Below are positions 45,186 through 55,374 of a stretch of 64,000 nucleotides of DNA, piece after piece. The notes under the pieces were generated by a model. That model made no database searches. It was not told where the DNA came from and saw only the letters and a program-made list of their open reading frames with translations. The stretch's first letter is position 1. Each line of letters opens with the position of its first letter. Position numbers and translations under genes: made by a program. The stretch comes from Tuctoria greenei (Eukaryota > Streptophyta > Magnoliopsida > Poales > Poaceae): positions 157,998,929 to 158,062,928 of the forward strand of contig JAYESD010000009.1 in NCBI GenBank assembly GCA_036927565.1, in the 5' to 3' direction.

Positions 45186-48100
45186 TCAGCTGATGTGCTC
45201 CCTGTTTTCAACGGGAGAATTGGAGGCACTGTGCGAGCTTGACAGCCCCAGCGACGGCTGCAAGAACGTCCGCCCAACTGAAGAACTCTGCGTCGCCGCT
45301 GCAGCAGCCGCTGAAGTCGACGACGACCGAGCCAGTTGCCCTAATGAGCACGCCGTGGTCGAGCTCGACGACGACGGCCCCAGGCCGAGGTGCAGCCCCG
45401 GCAGGATGCCGCCGTCCCTTCCCGCCGATGACCCACCTCCCTGAGTGCCGACGTACGTCGTGATGGCGGCCGCTAGCGCCGTGTGGAAGCCCGGGTCCGA
45501 CGAGATCGCCTTCGCTATCGTGTCCGTGAGCATGCCGGGCGGCGCGGTCCCGCTCGCTGAAGCCTTGAGCTGCTGGTAAAGCAACGAGCCTTCTCCGCCT
45601 TGTTGCCTTCCATTGATGCTGCTTAGAGCAGCTTCGAACGAGCCGAGCTTGGCGCTGTTGTACGACGACGCAGCTGCTGGCGACCCGTAGCTCAAGTACC
45701 CAGCACCGGCGCCGGCCGGCCATGCAGCGCTGGACAGTGCGTTGGACCCGGAGCTGGAGAAGGAGAAGCTCGTGGAAGGGTACCTATCAGTGCCGTGACG
45801 ACCAAAAAAGCTCGAGGAGGAGAATCTGTTGCCCAGCTGGGAGAAGGCCTGCGAGGTGGCCGCCGGCGAAGTGAGGTCGAGAGTGATGGTCGGGTAGGAC
45901 GGAGTGCAGGTGATGGACGCCGCGCCCGGCGGAAAGAAGAATGGCTTTGAGGCGTCGGCGGGCGGCGGGAGGCCGAAGCTGAGGCCCGCGGCGGCCGGAC
46001 GAGAGGCGGTGGGGAAGCCGAGGGAGGGGAGCGAGGCGGAGGAGCCCGAGGTGAGCATGGACGCCGCTGCGGAGGTGGTGGAGGCCATGGCGGCGGCGGA
46101 GGCGGTGAGCGGGTGGTTGTGCGTGCCCTCGTAGGTCGTGGTCAGGATCGACATGTCGTCCGCGCATCTCTGGACCTGCAAGCAGAAGTGGAGATGTGAT
46201 GCTCATCCTTTCTAAAGAAGGATGCCCTGCATCTGATCTGCATAGTGAACACGAAATCGCTCAATGCATCATGGCTTAAATCATGTGACATCACGTGTTT
46301 GATTCGTGCCACACTCACATATTAGCAACCCCTTTTAGGTTTTTCTACGAAAGAGAGCGATTTGAGCAGAATATTATGAACATCAATCAATTTAGAAAAA
46401 AATGCAATCAAACACGTCGGCTGCATGATCTTTCAAACGTTGGGGCGGTAGAACTGTTAGTAAACACGTGGGCCAATGATCCAGCCCACTTAGGACGCCA
46501 ACATTACGAGGCCCAAATTCTCCACGGCCGCATAGAAAGACCACCCACCGAAGCGGCCCGAACAAGCGGTTTGCTCCGGAAGCTCGAGTCGGCGAAGGGC
46601 GCGAACTCCATCAGCCGCCGGCGCGCAGCGCGCTCCTCCTCATTCGGTGTTCGCCTTCGCAGCATCGGCCCCGCGCCCCATGGCGACGCCGAGAAGTGGG
46701 TAGGCATCCCCAGCAGCCGGTGCGCTAGCTCCCCACGGCCGCCGCGTCTCCCTCGCGATCGGGTAAGTCTCCAACGATCTCTCCATTCTACCATGCTCCT
46801 GAATTCAGTTGCTACCAATAATAGGAATAAGAGCTGCAACTTGGTCGTGTGACCCATGAGTGCACTTAGATGGGTGATTTCGTTGCATTTGGTGATTTCG
46901 ATCATGTTTGTAGATGAGTTCGTCAGACCTGACACCCAATGGCTCCGGAAGCCACAAGACCAATTTAACTAGGAACTCGAAACCTAGCGTGGCATTTGTT
47001 AGCTAACTATGCTGTTCCATACCAATCAACCACTTGCAATTTTAATTCCTCGTAAACTGCAAGTAATGATGGTTGAATCTGGGTAGAATTTGAGTCATCC
47101 ATTGACTCCATCAAGCCCATGTTCTGTAGCAATTGTATAACGAACATGTGTTAGTTGGGGAGTTGGATTCAGTCCTAGCCCCGAGTCAGTCTCTTGCGAG
47201 AACATTATGTTCACCGCAAGCAAATTAGCACTTTAAGAGGAGACGACTTCGAGAACTTGGTTCTCCTCGTTGCAAAAAATTGTACCACCGTAAAGTCTAA
47301 TGAAAACTCGGTAGTTTCAAAAATGATGAACATTATTGTTTGCCATAGATCGTTCGTGATGATGCAGTGTACCTGCTTCCTGACGGGGCATCCTTCTGCA
47401 ACGGTGCACCGGTAGTAGGCGCGCGGGCAGGGGTTCCCCTTGGCTATCTTCTGGCCGTACTTCCTCCATTGGCACCCGTCATTCATCTGGACAGAAGTAC
47501 AGCATTTTGCCACCGTATTCAGTTCAGCTTGTCACCTTCTGCTCTAGCCAGTTATTCGTACAACCTACATAATAAACATACACTGCATTTCTCTACGTAC
47601 CGTTGGTGCATCACACCTTGCCCTTATGGACACCCTGACCTTCTTGACCTGCGGCAGTGGGCCTATGTCTTCCTCGCCTTCCGCGCCACTGTTCCTTAAG
47701 TTCTTCTGCGTTTTGCTCGGCGGCCACTGGTCTGTTGTCTTGATGACGTCGTCCGTGGCGGCCTCAGAGCTGCCTTCAGGGCTCAAGGTCACCACATTGG
47801 GTTGTACCTTTGCGCTGTTCGTCGTACCTTCTTTGCAGTCTGATAATCCAAGATTAAGGCTGCCTTCTTTAATAGTCGTCAATTCTTCCCTCCGTTTTCT
47901 TTCTGCCATACTACTCTCCTCTTCCTTCTTGTCCATGCTTGTGCTCGTACCGAGCCTGAGTGAGACGAATCCAGGCTCCTCGGTGTCGGCAGGCAAGGGG
48001 GTCGAAGGATCTGCAGACTTAGCTTGTTCTTGTTGAATAACTTCTTGGAAATGCATTTGAAGAGATCGGTACTCTTCCACGACTTGTGACAACATCTTTT

Positions 48101-49217
48101 TTAGCCTCTCATTCTCTTCTCTTACCTCACCCATCTCAGCCCTTGTAGATGCGAGTTTATCTTCATGAACCTTGTAAAAGAACAATTGTTAGGTGCCTAG
48201 TCATTTCTGAAGCAAATCACATATGATAATGGCTAGTTATCTTTGTGTAAACCTAGGAAGAATAGCACCACAGATATAATTATAATGCATAACCACCTTA
48301 TTCTGAGCCTTCACATTTGATGGGGTTCGCTTTGATGCCGGCTCCATTTCAGAATTTTCCCTTTGGCCTGGTGAAGGTGAATACACCTAAAATAAAATAA
48401 AAAAGGACTGATCAATCACGGTAGATAAAACAATGTAAAGTTACACACAGAGCTAATGAAACTAGGTTGCCTTCTCTTATTGTAAAATTTCTGATTATGA
48501 AATTTTGGGATAGAAACTTCAACTTCATTGTGCTATTTCTTCTGATATTTTTTTTGGAAAATATTTCTTATTCTAATATATAAAAGGGAAAATTATAGAT
48601 TATATGTTCTTGTGCTCAACACTAATTTCAATGTTTATTGAGGTTCTGCATATGTTTATGTTAATAGTTAGGTACCTCCTTTTTTGTGCTTGAATTTTCC
48701 GAGGGCTTGAAACAATCATCTCGGATATGATCATAATCTTTGATCTGCAATAATAACATGGGAGATTGTTTTTAAGATCAGCAAATTAATGAAACACATC
48801 ACAAGAATACAGCTTTATGCATGAAGCATGGAACATTCCAATTCATAGTTTATCCACAGCTTTGTCCGTGCTGTACATGCACCACCACATGTGCTTTCTA
48901 ATATTCTGTAACGAGATGGACGCCAGACTGATATGGACATCAGAGTTCGTCTCTAACATGAATCCCTAGTCCTAGTTCCAAACTCTCAATCATGCACAAA
49001 AATCTCAAGATAACTGCATTTCTGAAGCAACCCTTTCTTTGCAGGTTAAGAAAAACGATGCGGAAGATACAACTCACTTGAGCCCTAACCACAGATAAAT
49101 CAAATACACATGGCAAAATCTGCAAATTTAAAACCACATAACAGAATGAGAAAAATTCCAGACCTCGTCTTTTAACTGCTTGTCATTGCTTCTAAGCTGC
49201 TTCTCCCCTTTGAGCAT
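45186..49217 (-). CDS. WRKY transcription factor, group IIb, six coding exons, about 628 aa
   Basis: Minus-strand exons: 49,217-49,164; 48,744-48,676; 48,386-48,297; 48,170-47,601; 47,486-47,373; 46,175-45,186 (stop). All junctions are GT/AG and phase 0. Exon 4 begins with a heptad-rich coiled coil (EVREENERLKKMLSQVV), then acidic and Ser-rich linkers. Exon 5 carries WRKYGQK and the first zinc ligands (CTVAEGC, CX5C); exon 6 completes the CX5C-X23-HXH finger with THNH. The intron between RKQ and VQR is the hallmark of groups IIa/IIb. The Ala/Ser-rich C-terminus has the group IIb block AKAISSDPGFHTALAAAI. It should be a nuclear factor binding W-boxes (TTGAC). The start is uncertain: a better-context ATG at 49,340 is in the same frame but followed by TAA after seven codons. 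Confidence 0.88.
46286..46418. mobile_element. Possible small MITE in a WRKY intron
   Basis: CACGTGTTTGATTCG at the left and GCAATCAAACACGTCGG at the right are imperfect inverted repeats about 100 bases apart, enclosing AT-rich non-coding sequence. No clear target duplication was found. Confidence 0.35.
46440..46770 (+). other. GC-rich insert in the WRKY intron resembling a gene 5' end
   Basis: Within the 1.2-kb intron (46,176-47,372) a CpG-rich block stands out from AT-rich surroundings. On the plus strand it has ATGGCGACGCCG at 46,679 in good context and a frame with Ala, Pro and Arg codons but a TAG at codon 8. It ends in a good splice donor (GATCGG followed by GTAAGT, near 46,763). It could be a captured first exon or a decayed start of a gene; no product is recognised. 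Confidence 0.35.
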
Positions 49218-49990
49218 CTCTCTGCCCCTTTCTTCGAGCGCAAGCACAACCCCTCTTCTAGCTTTTCTACCCTTATGATGTCCTTTCTCTTCAGATCCTT
49301 TGTTCCTGAGCCAGTCTTATAGCTTATAAAGGGAGGCCATGGCCTCTTCCTCCTATTTGGACTCTGGCATAAATAAAGTAGTCGTAATCCAGTGCTTACC
49401 TATGTTAGGCGGTCAACATCCAATATGTCAAATATCGCCGCACACGTCCATGACTTAGAGGCAGAAAAAGGAAATGAAAAGGCACATGCAAGTGAGATTT
49501 CTGTGGACTTCAACGTGTGCAACTTGCTGTGTTGTTGAGGCGCCATGCATCCAGACTGCCCGTATGTCCGGCTGGATGAGCAGGTCCACTGTTCATATCC
49601 GTACGAAGCTTCCTACAAATCATCGCGTCAGCCGACCATTATAAAACTGCCCTCACGTAAAAAAAATCAAAGCTTCAATATAGGACCTCGCGATAATGTG
49701 TGGACGTGTGGTTACACTACTATCAGTAGTAGCTCATGTCCAATGTATGAAAACAGCTTGGACTAAAACTATATGTTATCTACTAGATCCAAGGTTTCCC
49801 CTTCCTCAAGCGCGTCAATGGTTTGTACGGTATTTTTTGGAAATCTGAGAAGCTGGCACGTTAATGAAATGCAAGACCATTGACTTCAATATAACTATTT
49901 CTTATAGATTAAGAAATGATGCAGTGCTGTGATCCAAAGTTAGCTGTACCATTTTTCTAGAATAACGTGTACGTTCAGCTAGGGTGGTGT
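49218..49990 (-). promoter_or_regulatory. Leader and upstream region of the WRKY gene
   Basis: On the minus strand ATG GCC at 49,340 is followed by six more codons and TAA (49,317). The frame stays open from there into the annotated start at 49,217. This is either a seven-codon upstream ORF or a nonsense mutation in the original N-terminus. Further upstream the DNA is mostly AT-rich without another clear gene. A copia LTR begins at 49,991. Confidence 0.45.
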
Positions 49991-50428
49991 TGTTGGAACT
50001 TAAGGTTGATTAATCTAGGCATAATCCAATCGGGAGTTGGGGACACTAATATGATTTACTTAAACTGAGACTAAATAACCATCAATCATCTAATCTAGTA
50101 GCATTAACAAGTGAATGGATTAACAGAGAGATTAGGGAGAAGGACTGAGAACACACCTTGGCCCACCATGTTAATGGCGTCGGCGAGATGTAGAGGCGGC
50201 GGTAGAACAATAGATTTGTTTTGACGGGGGCCTCGGAGAGCTATTTGGCACACCGTGCCTGATGCCCCTGAGGTCCCCCTATACTTATACACGCGTAACA
50301 GGGAGGTCACACGCAACTGACAGGGACTCGGCGTGGGGTTGTGACCCCCCACGTTCGAGTCTGTTGGGGAGGGACGACTAAGTTCCTGCCCGTTGGTTGT
50401 TGCCCAACGGACTGGGATCAACCTAACA
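49991..50428 (-). repeat. 3' LTR of a minus-strand copia element
   Basis: The plus strand starts TGTTGGAACTT and ends TCAACCTAACA, giving TGTTAG...CCAACA ends on the minus strand, 438 bp. CTCCCCCTTGATCTC directly to the right is the complement of a polypurine tract, so the internal region lies to the right and the element reads minus. Confidence 0.75.
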
Positions 50429-51203
50429 TTCTCCCCCTTGATCTCGGGACAACTTATTTCTTACTTAAACTTATTCTTATTCTTAATTACTAAACTTATG
50501 TATATTTCTTCTTGCTCTGACATAAGGAGCACGATGCGTCAGAAACAACCATTTACTAATGTTTGACTCGAAGACCACAATACGTCTCACAATTAGAAAC
50601 AACCTTATACTTAGGTGTCCCCTTAGTATCCAGGATAGTTACAGGTTTCCTCTTAAGACCCATGCATGCTTCATGTACTCTGAACATATGGGCGAAAAAC
50701 CCTTTGTAAACGGTACTGCAAGCCTTTTGCTTGTTTCTTATATGCTCGTTATCTATTGTGCTCCTGTATTTTATATTTTACAACACTAAACTTAATGTCG
50801 ATGTGCTTGACAGTTTCACACGACTCATTGTTGTGAAAATTGATACTACAAACTTACTGTAGTAATACTTAAGTGGTTTGTGCTGTCGACCACTCTTAAA
50901 ACCGGACTAGCTTTGTATCGCCTGCTTGTTGGCCTCATCTTAAATAACATGATTTGTCACACATTGTGGACGATGTAGTGACTACTCATTTGGAGTAGTT
51001 CTACAAAATAACTCCATTTCGCGAAGGTGGATATATCTTAATGTGGAAATCTTAGAATCCACACAATTCGCGAAACTAAAACTAAGAGGTCTCAATTCGT
51101 CAAGTGAGTTTGACTTATGATTTCTTAATATGAGGCCTTATGTGCATTGCACTTTCTTAATTAATTTCTTAAATACTTTCTGTCAAGTATCCCGATCATT
51201 ATC
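50429..51203 (-). pseudogene. RNase H end of the minus-strand copia element
   Basis: Next to the polypurine tract, minus-strand frames carry KHIDIKF (near 50,800) and then, in another frame, a Lys-Gly-X2...Phe-Arg-X-His-Glu-X3-Met-Gly pattern (about 50,650-50,720). This is the usual copia RNase H C-terminus. It is frameshifted and incomplete. The rest of the element is cut off by the gypsy LTR that begins at 51,204. Confidence 0.6.
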
Positions 51204-52370
51204 TGTCGAAGGTCTTAAACGACACTTCCCCCAGACCTGCTTAGAGAGCAGCCCACGGAGGTTCTTTGGATTCACGAGGGCTAGTCCCAGGAGATTCAGC
51301 GCAGCGAGATGATGAACACAGAGGGTTTACGTGGTTCGGGCCGCCGGAGCATAACACCCTACGTCCACGAGAGTGTTTGTGTATTGCCTTGCTTGAGCGT
51401 GTATGAGTTTCGATTGATCGACCTTTGTGAAGGTTGCCTCCCGAGTTCTTTTATAGTCCAAGGACTCTGAAGTCACAAGGTGGGCCCCGGGGCCCGACAG
51501 GTGGTCCCCGGGGCCTGACAGGTGGTCCCGGGGAGAGCCAAATCCTATACAAGATCTAGGATTAAATGCTATCTACTTCCCTTTGCCAGGAGCTTCAATG
51601 TGCTGTCCCACCGCGTCGTGTGCCAAAGCTACACATAGTTATTGATGATGGCAGGGCATGTCCCGCTGTCTTGTCCTCACAGCTCACTCGTCCGTCTTGC
51701 GCAGTGGGTCTGTACCGGCTACTTGGACAAGACAGGTCACTGGAGCCTTGACTTTCGCATGCGTGACTCCGCTTCACCTGGGGAAGGCGCGCGTACTTAA
51801 TGCCTGTCTGAGCAGAGCACTCTTTCCTTTACTACGGCCTCCTACCGCATTGAGTTAGTTCTCTGCCATGTGGTCGCACCGGAGCCTACCCCTGCGGGGA
51901 GTTGAGCGCCTGGCTGTACAGGCCACGTGGCGCCTCCGGAGCTCACCTCCGCGAATGGGCGGAGGCTCAGCCCTGCGGGCCACGTGGTAGTTCAGGAGCC
52001 CTTCCCTACGGGAAGGCGGGCCTAGTCCCGGGGGTTCAAATGGCTACATGGCAGCCCCGGAGCCCACCTCGACAGGGAGGCGAGAGTCCAGTTCTGCCGG
52101 CCACGTGGCAGCCCTGGAGGTTGCCCCGGCGGGGAGGCGAGGGTCCGGTCCTGCTGGCCACGTGGCAGCCCCGGAGCCCGCCTTGGCGGGGAGGCGAGGG
52201 TCCGGTCCTGCCGGCCACGTGGCAGCCCGGGAGCCTGCTCTGGCGGGGAGGTAGGATCTCGTTCTTCCCTCCACGACGTGGCAGCCTCGGACTCTGCCTC
52301 CAAGTAGAGGCCGAGTCCTTAGCCGTTTTCTCCTTGTGTGTGGGGGTACCCGGTCTGCGGGGTACCGACA
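51204..52370 (-). repeat. 3' LTR of the minus-strand Tat-type element
   Basis: The plus strand starts TGTCGAAGG and ends GGTACCGACA, so the minus-strand LTR runs TGTCGGTACC to CCTTCGACA, about 1.17 kb. A minus-strand TATA box (CTATAAAAG) lies at 51,448-51,456. Upstream of it (to the right) is the 57-bp repeat array. Confidence 0.82.
51866..52328 (-). repeat. 57-bp tandem repeat array with G-box-like core in the LTR
   Basis: Units are recognised by a CCACGTGGCAGCC-like core at 51,866 (variant), 51,923, 51,980, 52,044 (variant), 52,101, 52,158, 52,215 and 52,272. Spacing is 57 except one interval of 64. Units also share GGGAGGCGAGGGTCCGG. Because 57 is a multiple of three, several frames stay open here, which explains long spurious ORFs on both strands. 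It lies in the U3 part of the minus-strand LTR. Confidence 0.88.
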
Positions 52371-52916
52371 GTGGCCCCCGAGCCCACCTCAGGAGAGTCG
52401 TCGATACCGTAGGTGGGGTCTTCTTCCTTATCTTCCTGCGCAACTCTTTCAATTCCAATTCGGAGCAGTTCCCCAGGCGGCACGCCCCTGTCATCGTGGC
52501 GACGCGTCTCCCTCTGGTAAGCGGAGGCGCGGGACGTGCGTCACGTGACATGACTTCTGCTTTCAATCGTGCTTTAACTGCGGTGGTTCCCAAGGTGGCT
52601 CCTGCACTTCCGCTGCTTTTGTCTTTTCAGAAACCGCCGAGTTACTTCCCGCATAGTTGGCCACCCGGCTCGCCTTCTTTGTCGAGCGACTCAGGCCCTC
52701 ATGTCATTGCCTATGCGGGTCTGTTGCTCTTCTACCGAGGCTGTGGCGATTCACATGCCGTGTCCGTTGGCTTGCAGAGGTGAATAAAAAGAGACCTTCC
52801 CCCCTAAGGGTCCTTTCTTCCGCTTCTGCATCCTTGCGCTCGTGCCTCTTGCCCCAAGCCCAGTTCTTGCGCTCTAGCTCTCGATCTCCCCTTCTGGAGC
52901 CTCCTCCTTCAATCTC

Positions 52917-54638
52917 ATGGCGAGCATCCTGCCCACGTCCCGGCTGTCCAGGTCTACCGATCTGGCCCCTGTGCGCCAGCTTCTCGGCTGGCGAGCCCCT
53001 GAACAGGAGGAGTGGCTCCGTCGCGGGGAGCTCCCACTGAACCTCACCGACGGGGAGATGGTGCTTTTCTCATCGTACGTGCTGGTCAGCTTCGTTCTGC
53101 CAGCATCCGCCTTCCTGGTAATGCTTCTGGAGACCTTTGGCCTCCAACTTCACCACCTTCCGCCGAACTCGATCGCCTTGCTGGCAGTCTTTGCTCACCT
53201 CTGCGAGATGTTCGTGGGGGTGATGCTGTCAGTGAAGCTCTTCAAGTACTTCTTTGTACTGAGTTCCACCGGAAAAAGCTCGAAGGATCAGCTTGGCGCC
53301 TACTACTTCCAGCGCTGAACCAAGGTCCCTTCTAGGTACATTGCTTCCTTCAGCTCTGGACGGTGGGAGCAATGGCGCGAAGATTGGATGATCGTCAAGG
53401 TTGAGGCTCACGACCGGATGTGCCTCCTCACCGGGAGCCCCTACCCCGAGCGGTCATTCTGGGAGGAGCACCCAGAGCTGGAGAGGGCATTCGACCCGGT
53501 GTTGGAGAGGATCCAGATGCTGGCGGACCACGGGCTGAGTCTGCGATGGTGTTGAGGGACTTCATGTCCTGACGCATGGCTCCGCTCCAGCGCCGCGTCC
53601 GCTCGACATGGATGTATACCGGTCCAATGGACTGCACCCGGCTCGAGGCCGGCTCTGACTCCAACCCGGACGAGCAGATGCTGCACGATATGCTGGTCTG
53701 GGTCTGCCCCGACGACGTTTCCCCTGAGGGACTGGCCCTTCCGGCGGCCTACCGCCCCCTGTGCTCAGACTCCGAGCTGAAGAGGCGGTTGCTGAAGGCG
53801 ATGCAGACGCTCGACGAGTCCGGGCTGGCGCAGAGCCAGATTGGAGACCCGTTTCGGGGGGTCGAGATTGCCGACGATGCCGAGGGGGTCGACATTGCCG
53901 ACGACGCTGAGGGAGGCGGAGATCCCTCAAGCGACGAAGATCCCTCGAGTGATGACCCCTCGAGTGGGCCCCAGCTCCGTCAGCAGGGAGGCGTCGGCTC
54001 CTCTGCTGATATGGGGAAAGGGAAAGCACCAGTGCCGGTGAAGGACCCAACCCCCAAGAAGCGCCCCCTGTCGCCACCGTACTCGGTGTCAGGGGGTGCC
54101 AGCGGCGCCACTTTGCCGCCCGAGTCCTCGACGCGCAAGAAGGGAGGCTCCTCAACGCTGATGGGACCCCAACGTTCCCTCGCCGTTCGGAGGAGCGCCA
54201 GACTTCGGGGATGTCGTCGACTCCTCCATCTCAGGGGCCCCCAGCACACGCAGCGGCACCCGCCACGGGTTTTGGGGGTCCAGACCCCCCCCCCCCCCCC
54301 AACCCTTTCGGGAAGCAGTGGAGCTTCAATGTTCCCCGGTAAGTCTGCTTAAATTTCATCTTGGATGTTCTTTGTTGTGTGCTCACCTTGTAATATTCTT
54401 ATGATTCGGGTTTGTCTGTTTTCAGCGCAACCGCGGCTACTCCTCCGCCCGCGCGCCCTTTCGCTGGTGGGCATGCTGCTCCAGCCAGCTCACGGGACTC
54501 CTGTGCAGCCTCGGACCCTGCTCGGGCGCACCGGGCTACTACTGCCGAGGTGCCCCGGGCCTTCGTGCCCGAGGCCCCTACAGCAGTTGTTGAGGGTCCG
54601 CAGCACGTGCCGACGTCTGGTGTCGCGCCCGCCAATGA
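52917..54638 (+). pseudogene. Antisense accessory gene (PF04195-like) of the second Tat-type element
   Basis: ATG 52,917 opens a frame homologous to the accessory gene of the big element: hydrophobic VLFSSYVLVSFVLPASAF and LHHLPPNSIALLAVF, then HLCEMFVG. After a frame break near 53,320, 53,576-54,338 continues with an acidic, Ser/Asp-rich and basic stretch. A GTAAGT...TTTCAG intron (54,339-54,425, 87 bp) follows, then an Ala/Pro-rich exon interrupted by a hAT element at 54,647. The reading frame does not match across the intron; a C16 tract at about 54,285-54,300 could have slipped. The gene continues to 55,374, where a copia element cuts it. Function unknown. Confidence 0.72.
54339..54425 (+). 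other. Predicted intron of the accessory gene
   Basis: It is 87 bp, starts GTAAGT after CCCCG, has a T-rich 3' part and ends CTGTTTTCAG. The matching intron in the other copy is 78 bp. Confidence 0.7.
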
Positions 54639-54646
54639 CTCCGCAT

Positions 54647-55049
54647 TAGGGATGCAAGCGGCGCGGGTTTGAGCACAACGCCGCTGGGACTATGCGCGCT
54701 GTAATCCCGTTTAACGGCCGTATGAAGACCCGCCTGACAGAACGGGATGAGCGCGGCGCAGCCGCGGCGCCCGCGGCGCCGCATTCCCGCATCCTCTAAC
54801 TGACCGAGTCACTTTGCCTAACCCGCGCGCTGCAGCGTTTTTTTATCATTTTTTCCCTCCTCCCCGTGATACAGTTTTGCAAGCGGCCGACCAGACGTTC
54901 TGCAGGTACTCGCGGCTCGTGCGGGACGGACACTTGATCCCATTTAATAGTTGCGGCTTATAAGGACCACCCGCTTAATCCCATTTAGATGTTGCGGGTC
55001 ACGCGGGACACGGGGCGGGAGTCCCAATCCCATCCCGCTTGCATCCCTA
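54647..55049. mobile_element. hAT-type MITE, 403 bp
   Basis: Ends are the inverted repeat TAGGGATGCAAGCGG / CCGCTTGCATCCCTA (one extra base at the right). The 8-bp duplication CTCCGCAT flanks it at 54,639-54,646 and 55,050-55,057. An 8-bp duplication and TAGGG ends are diagnostic of hAT elements. There is no transposase, so it is non-autonomous. Insertion plus duplication adds 411 bp, a multiple of three, so the host frame is the same on both sides. Confidence 0.9.
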
Positions 55050-55057
55050 CTCCGCAT

Positions 55058-55374
55058 CCACCGGCTACTCCGCACCGACCGATGCTACCGCGTCGACTGA
55101 CACTGTTACGTCGACTGGCGCCACCGCCCCGGGTGGAGCTCCCGGAGCCGGCTTAGGAGCCGTCGGCAGCAGTGTTGGAGCCTCCGCTGGGGAGGTGGCC
55201 CTTGGAGACGACGTGCCTGCTCCCAGGGGCAGCCCCCCCCCCCCCCCCCGCCTTCTCTGACTAGGGGAGCTCTGGTCCCCATCTCCGCGGTGGTCCTCCA
55301 AATGGAGGACGATATTGAAGAGGTGGGGAGGCAGGGACCCGCGCTACAGTGGAGCCCCTCCCCCTGTCTGAAGC
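55058..55374 (+). pseudogene. Continuation of the accessory gene after the hAT insert
   Basis: A Thr/Ala/Gly-rich frame (about 55,057-55,260) continues in the pre-insertion frame, passes a long C tract (about 55,228-55,245) and ends at TGA. Sequence up to the copia LTR at 55,375 resembles the acidic linker before the coiled coil, which is missing. Confidence 0.5.

Larger units (their letters stand above)
51204..55374 (-). mobile_element. 3' part of a Tat-type gypsy element, minus orientation
   Basis: The 3' LTR (51,204-52,370) is followed on its right by a minus-strand polypurine tract (GGGCTCGGGGGCCAC) and then by an accessory gene on the plus strand, antisense to the element. This is the same order, mirrored, as in the 142-38,633 element. 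Gag-pol would lie further right but is not present before the copia element at 55,375, which interrupts it. The LTR shares the CGGCGGCCCGAACCACGTAAA block with the big element, so they are related families. Confidence 0.78.

Noticed and set aside
45193..46134. Plus-strand frames and a second minus-strand frame over the WRKY last exon
   Set aside because: They are shadows of a GC-rich, Ala/Ser-rich coding exon.
51902..52783. 293-codon Pro/Gly-rich frame plus long antisense frames
   Set aside because: These come from the 57-bp tandem repeat, whose length keeps all frames open. They cross the LTR border and have no start context.
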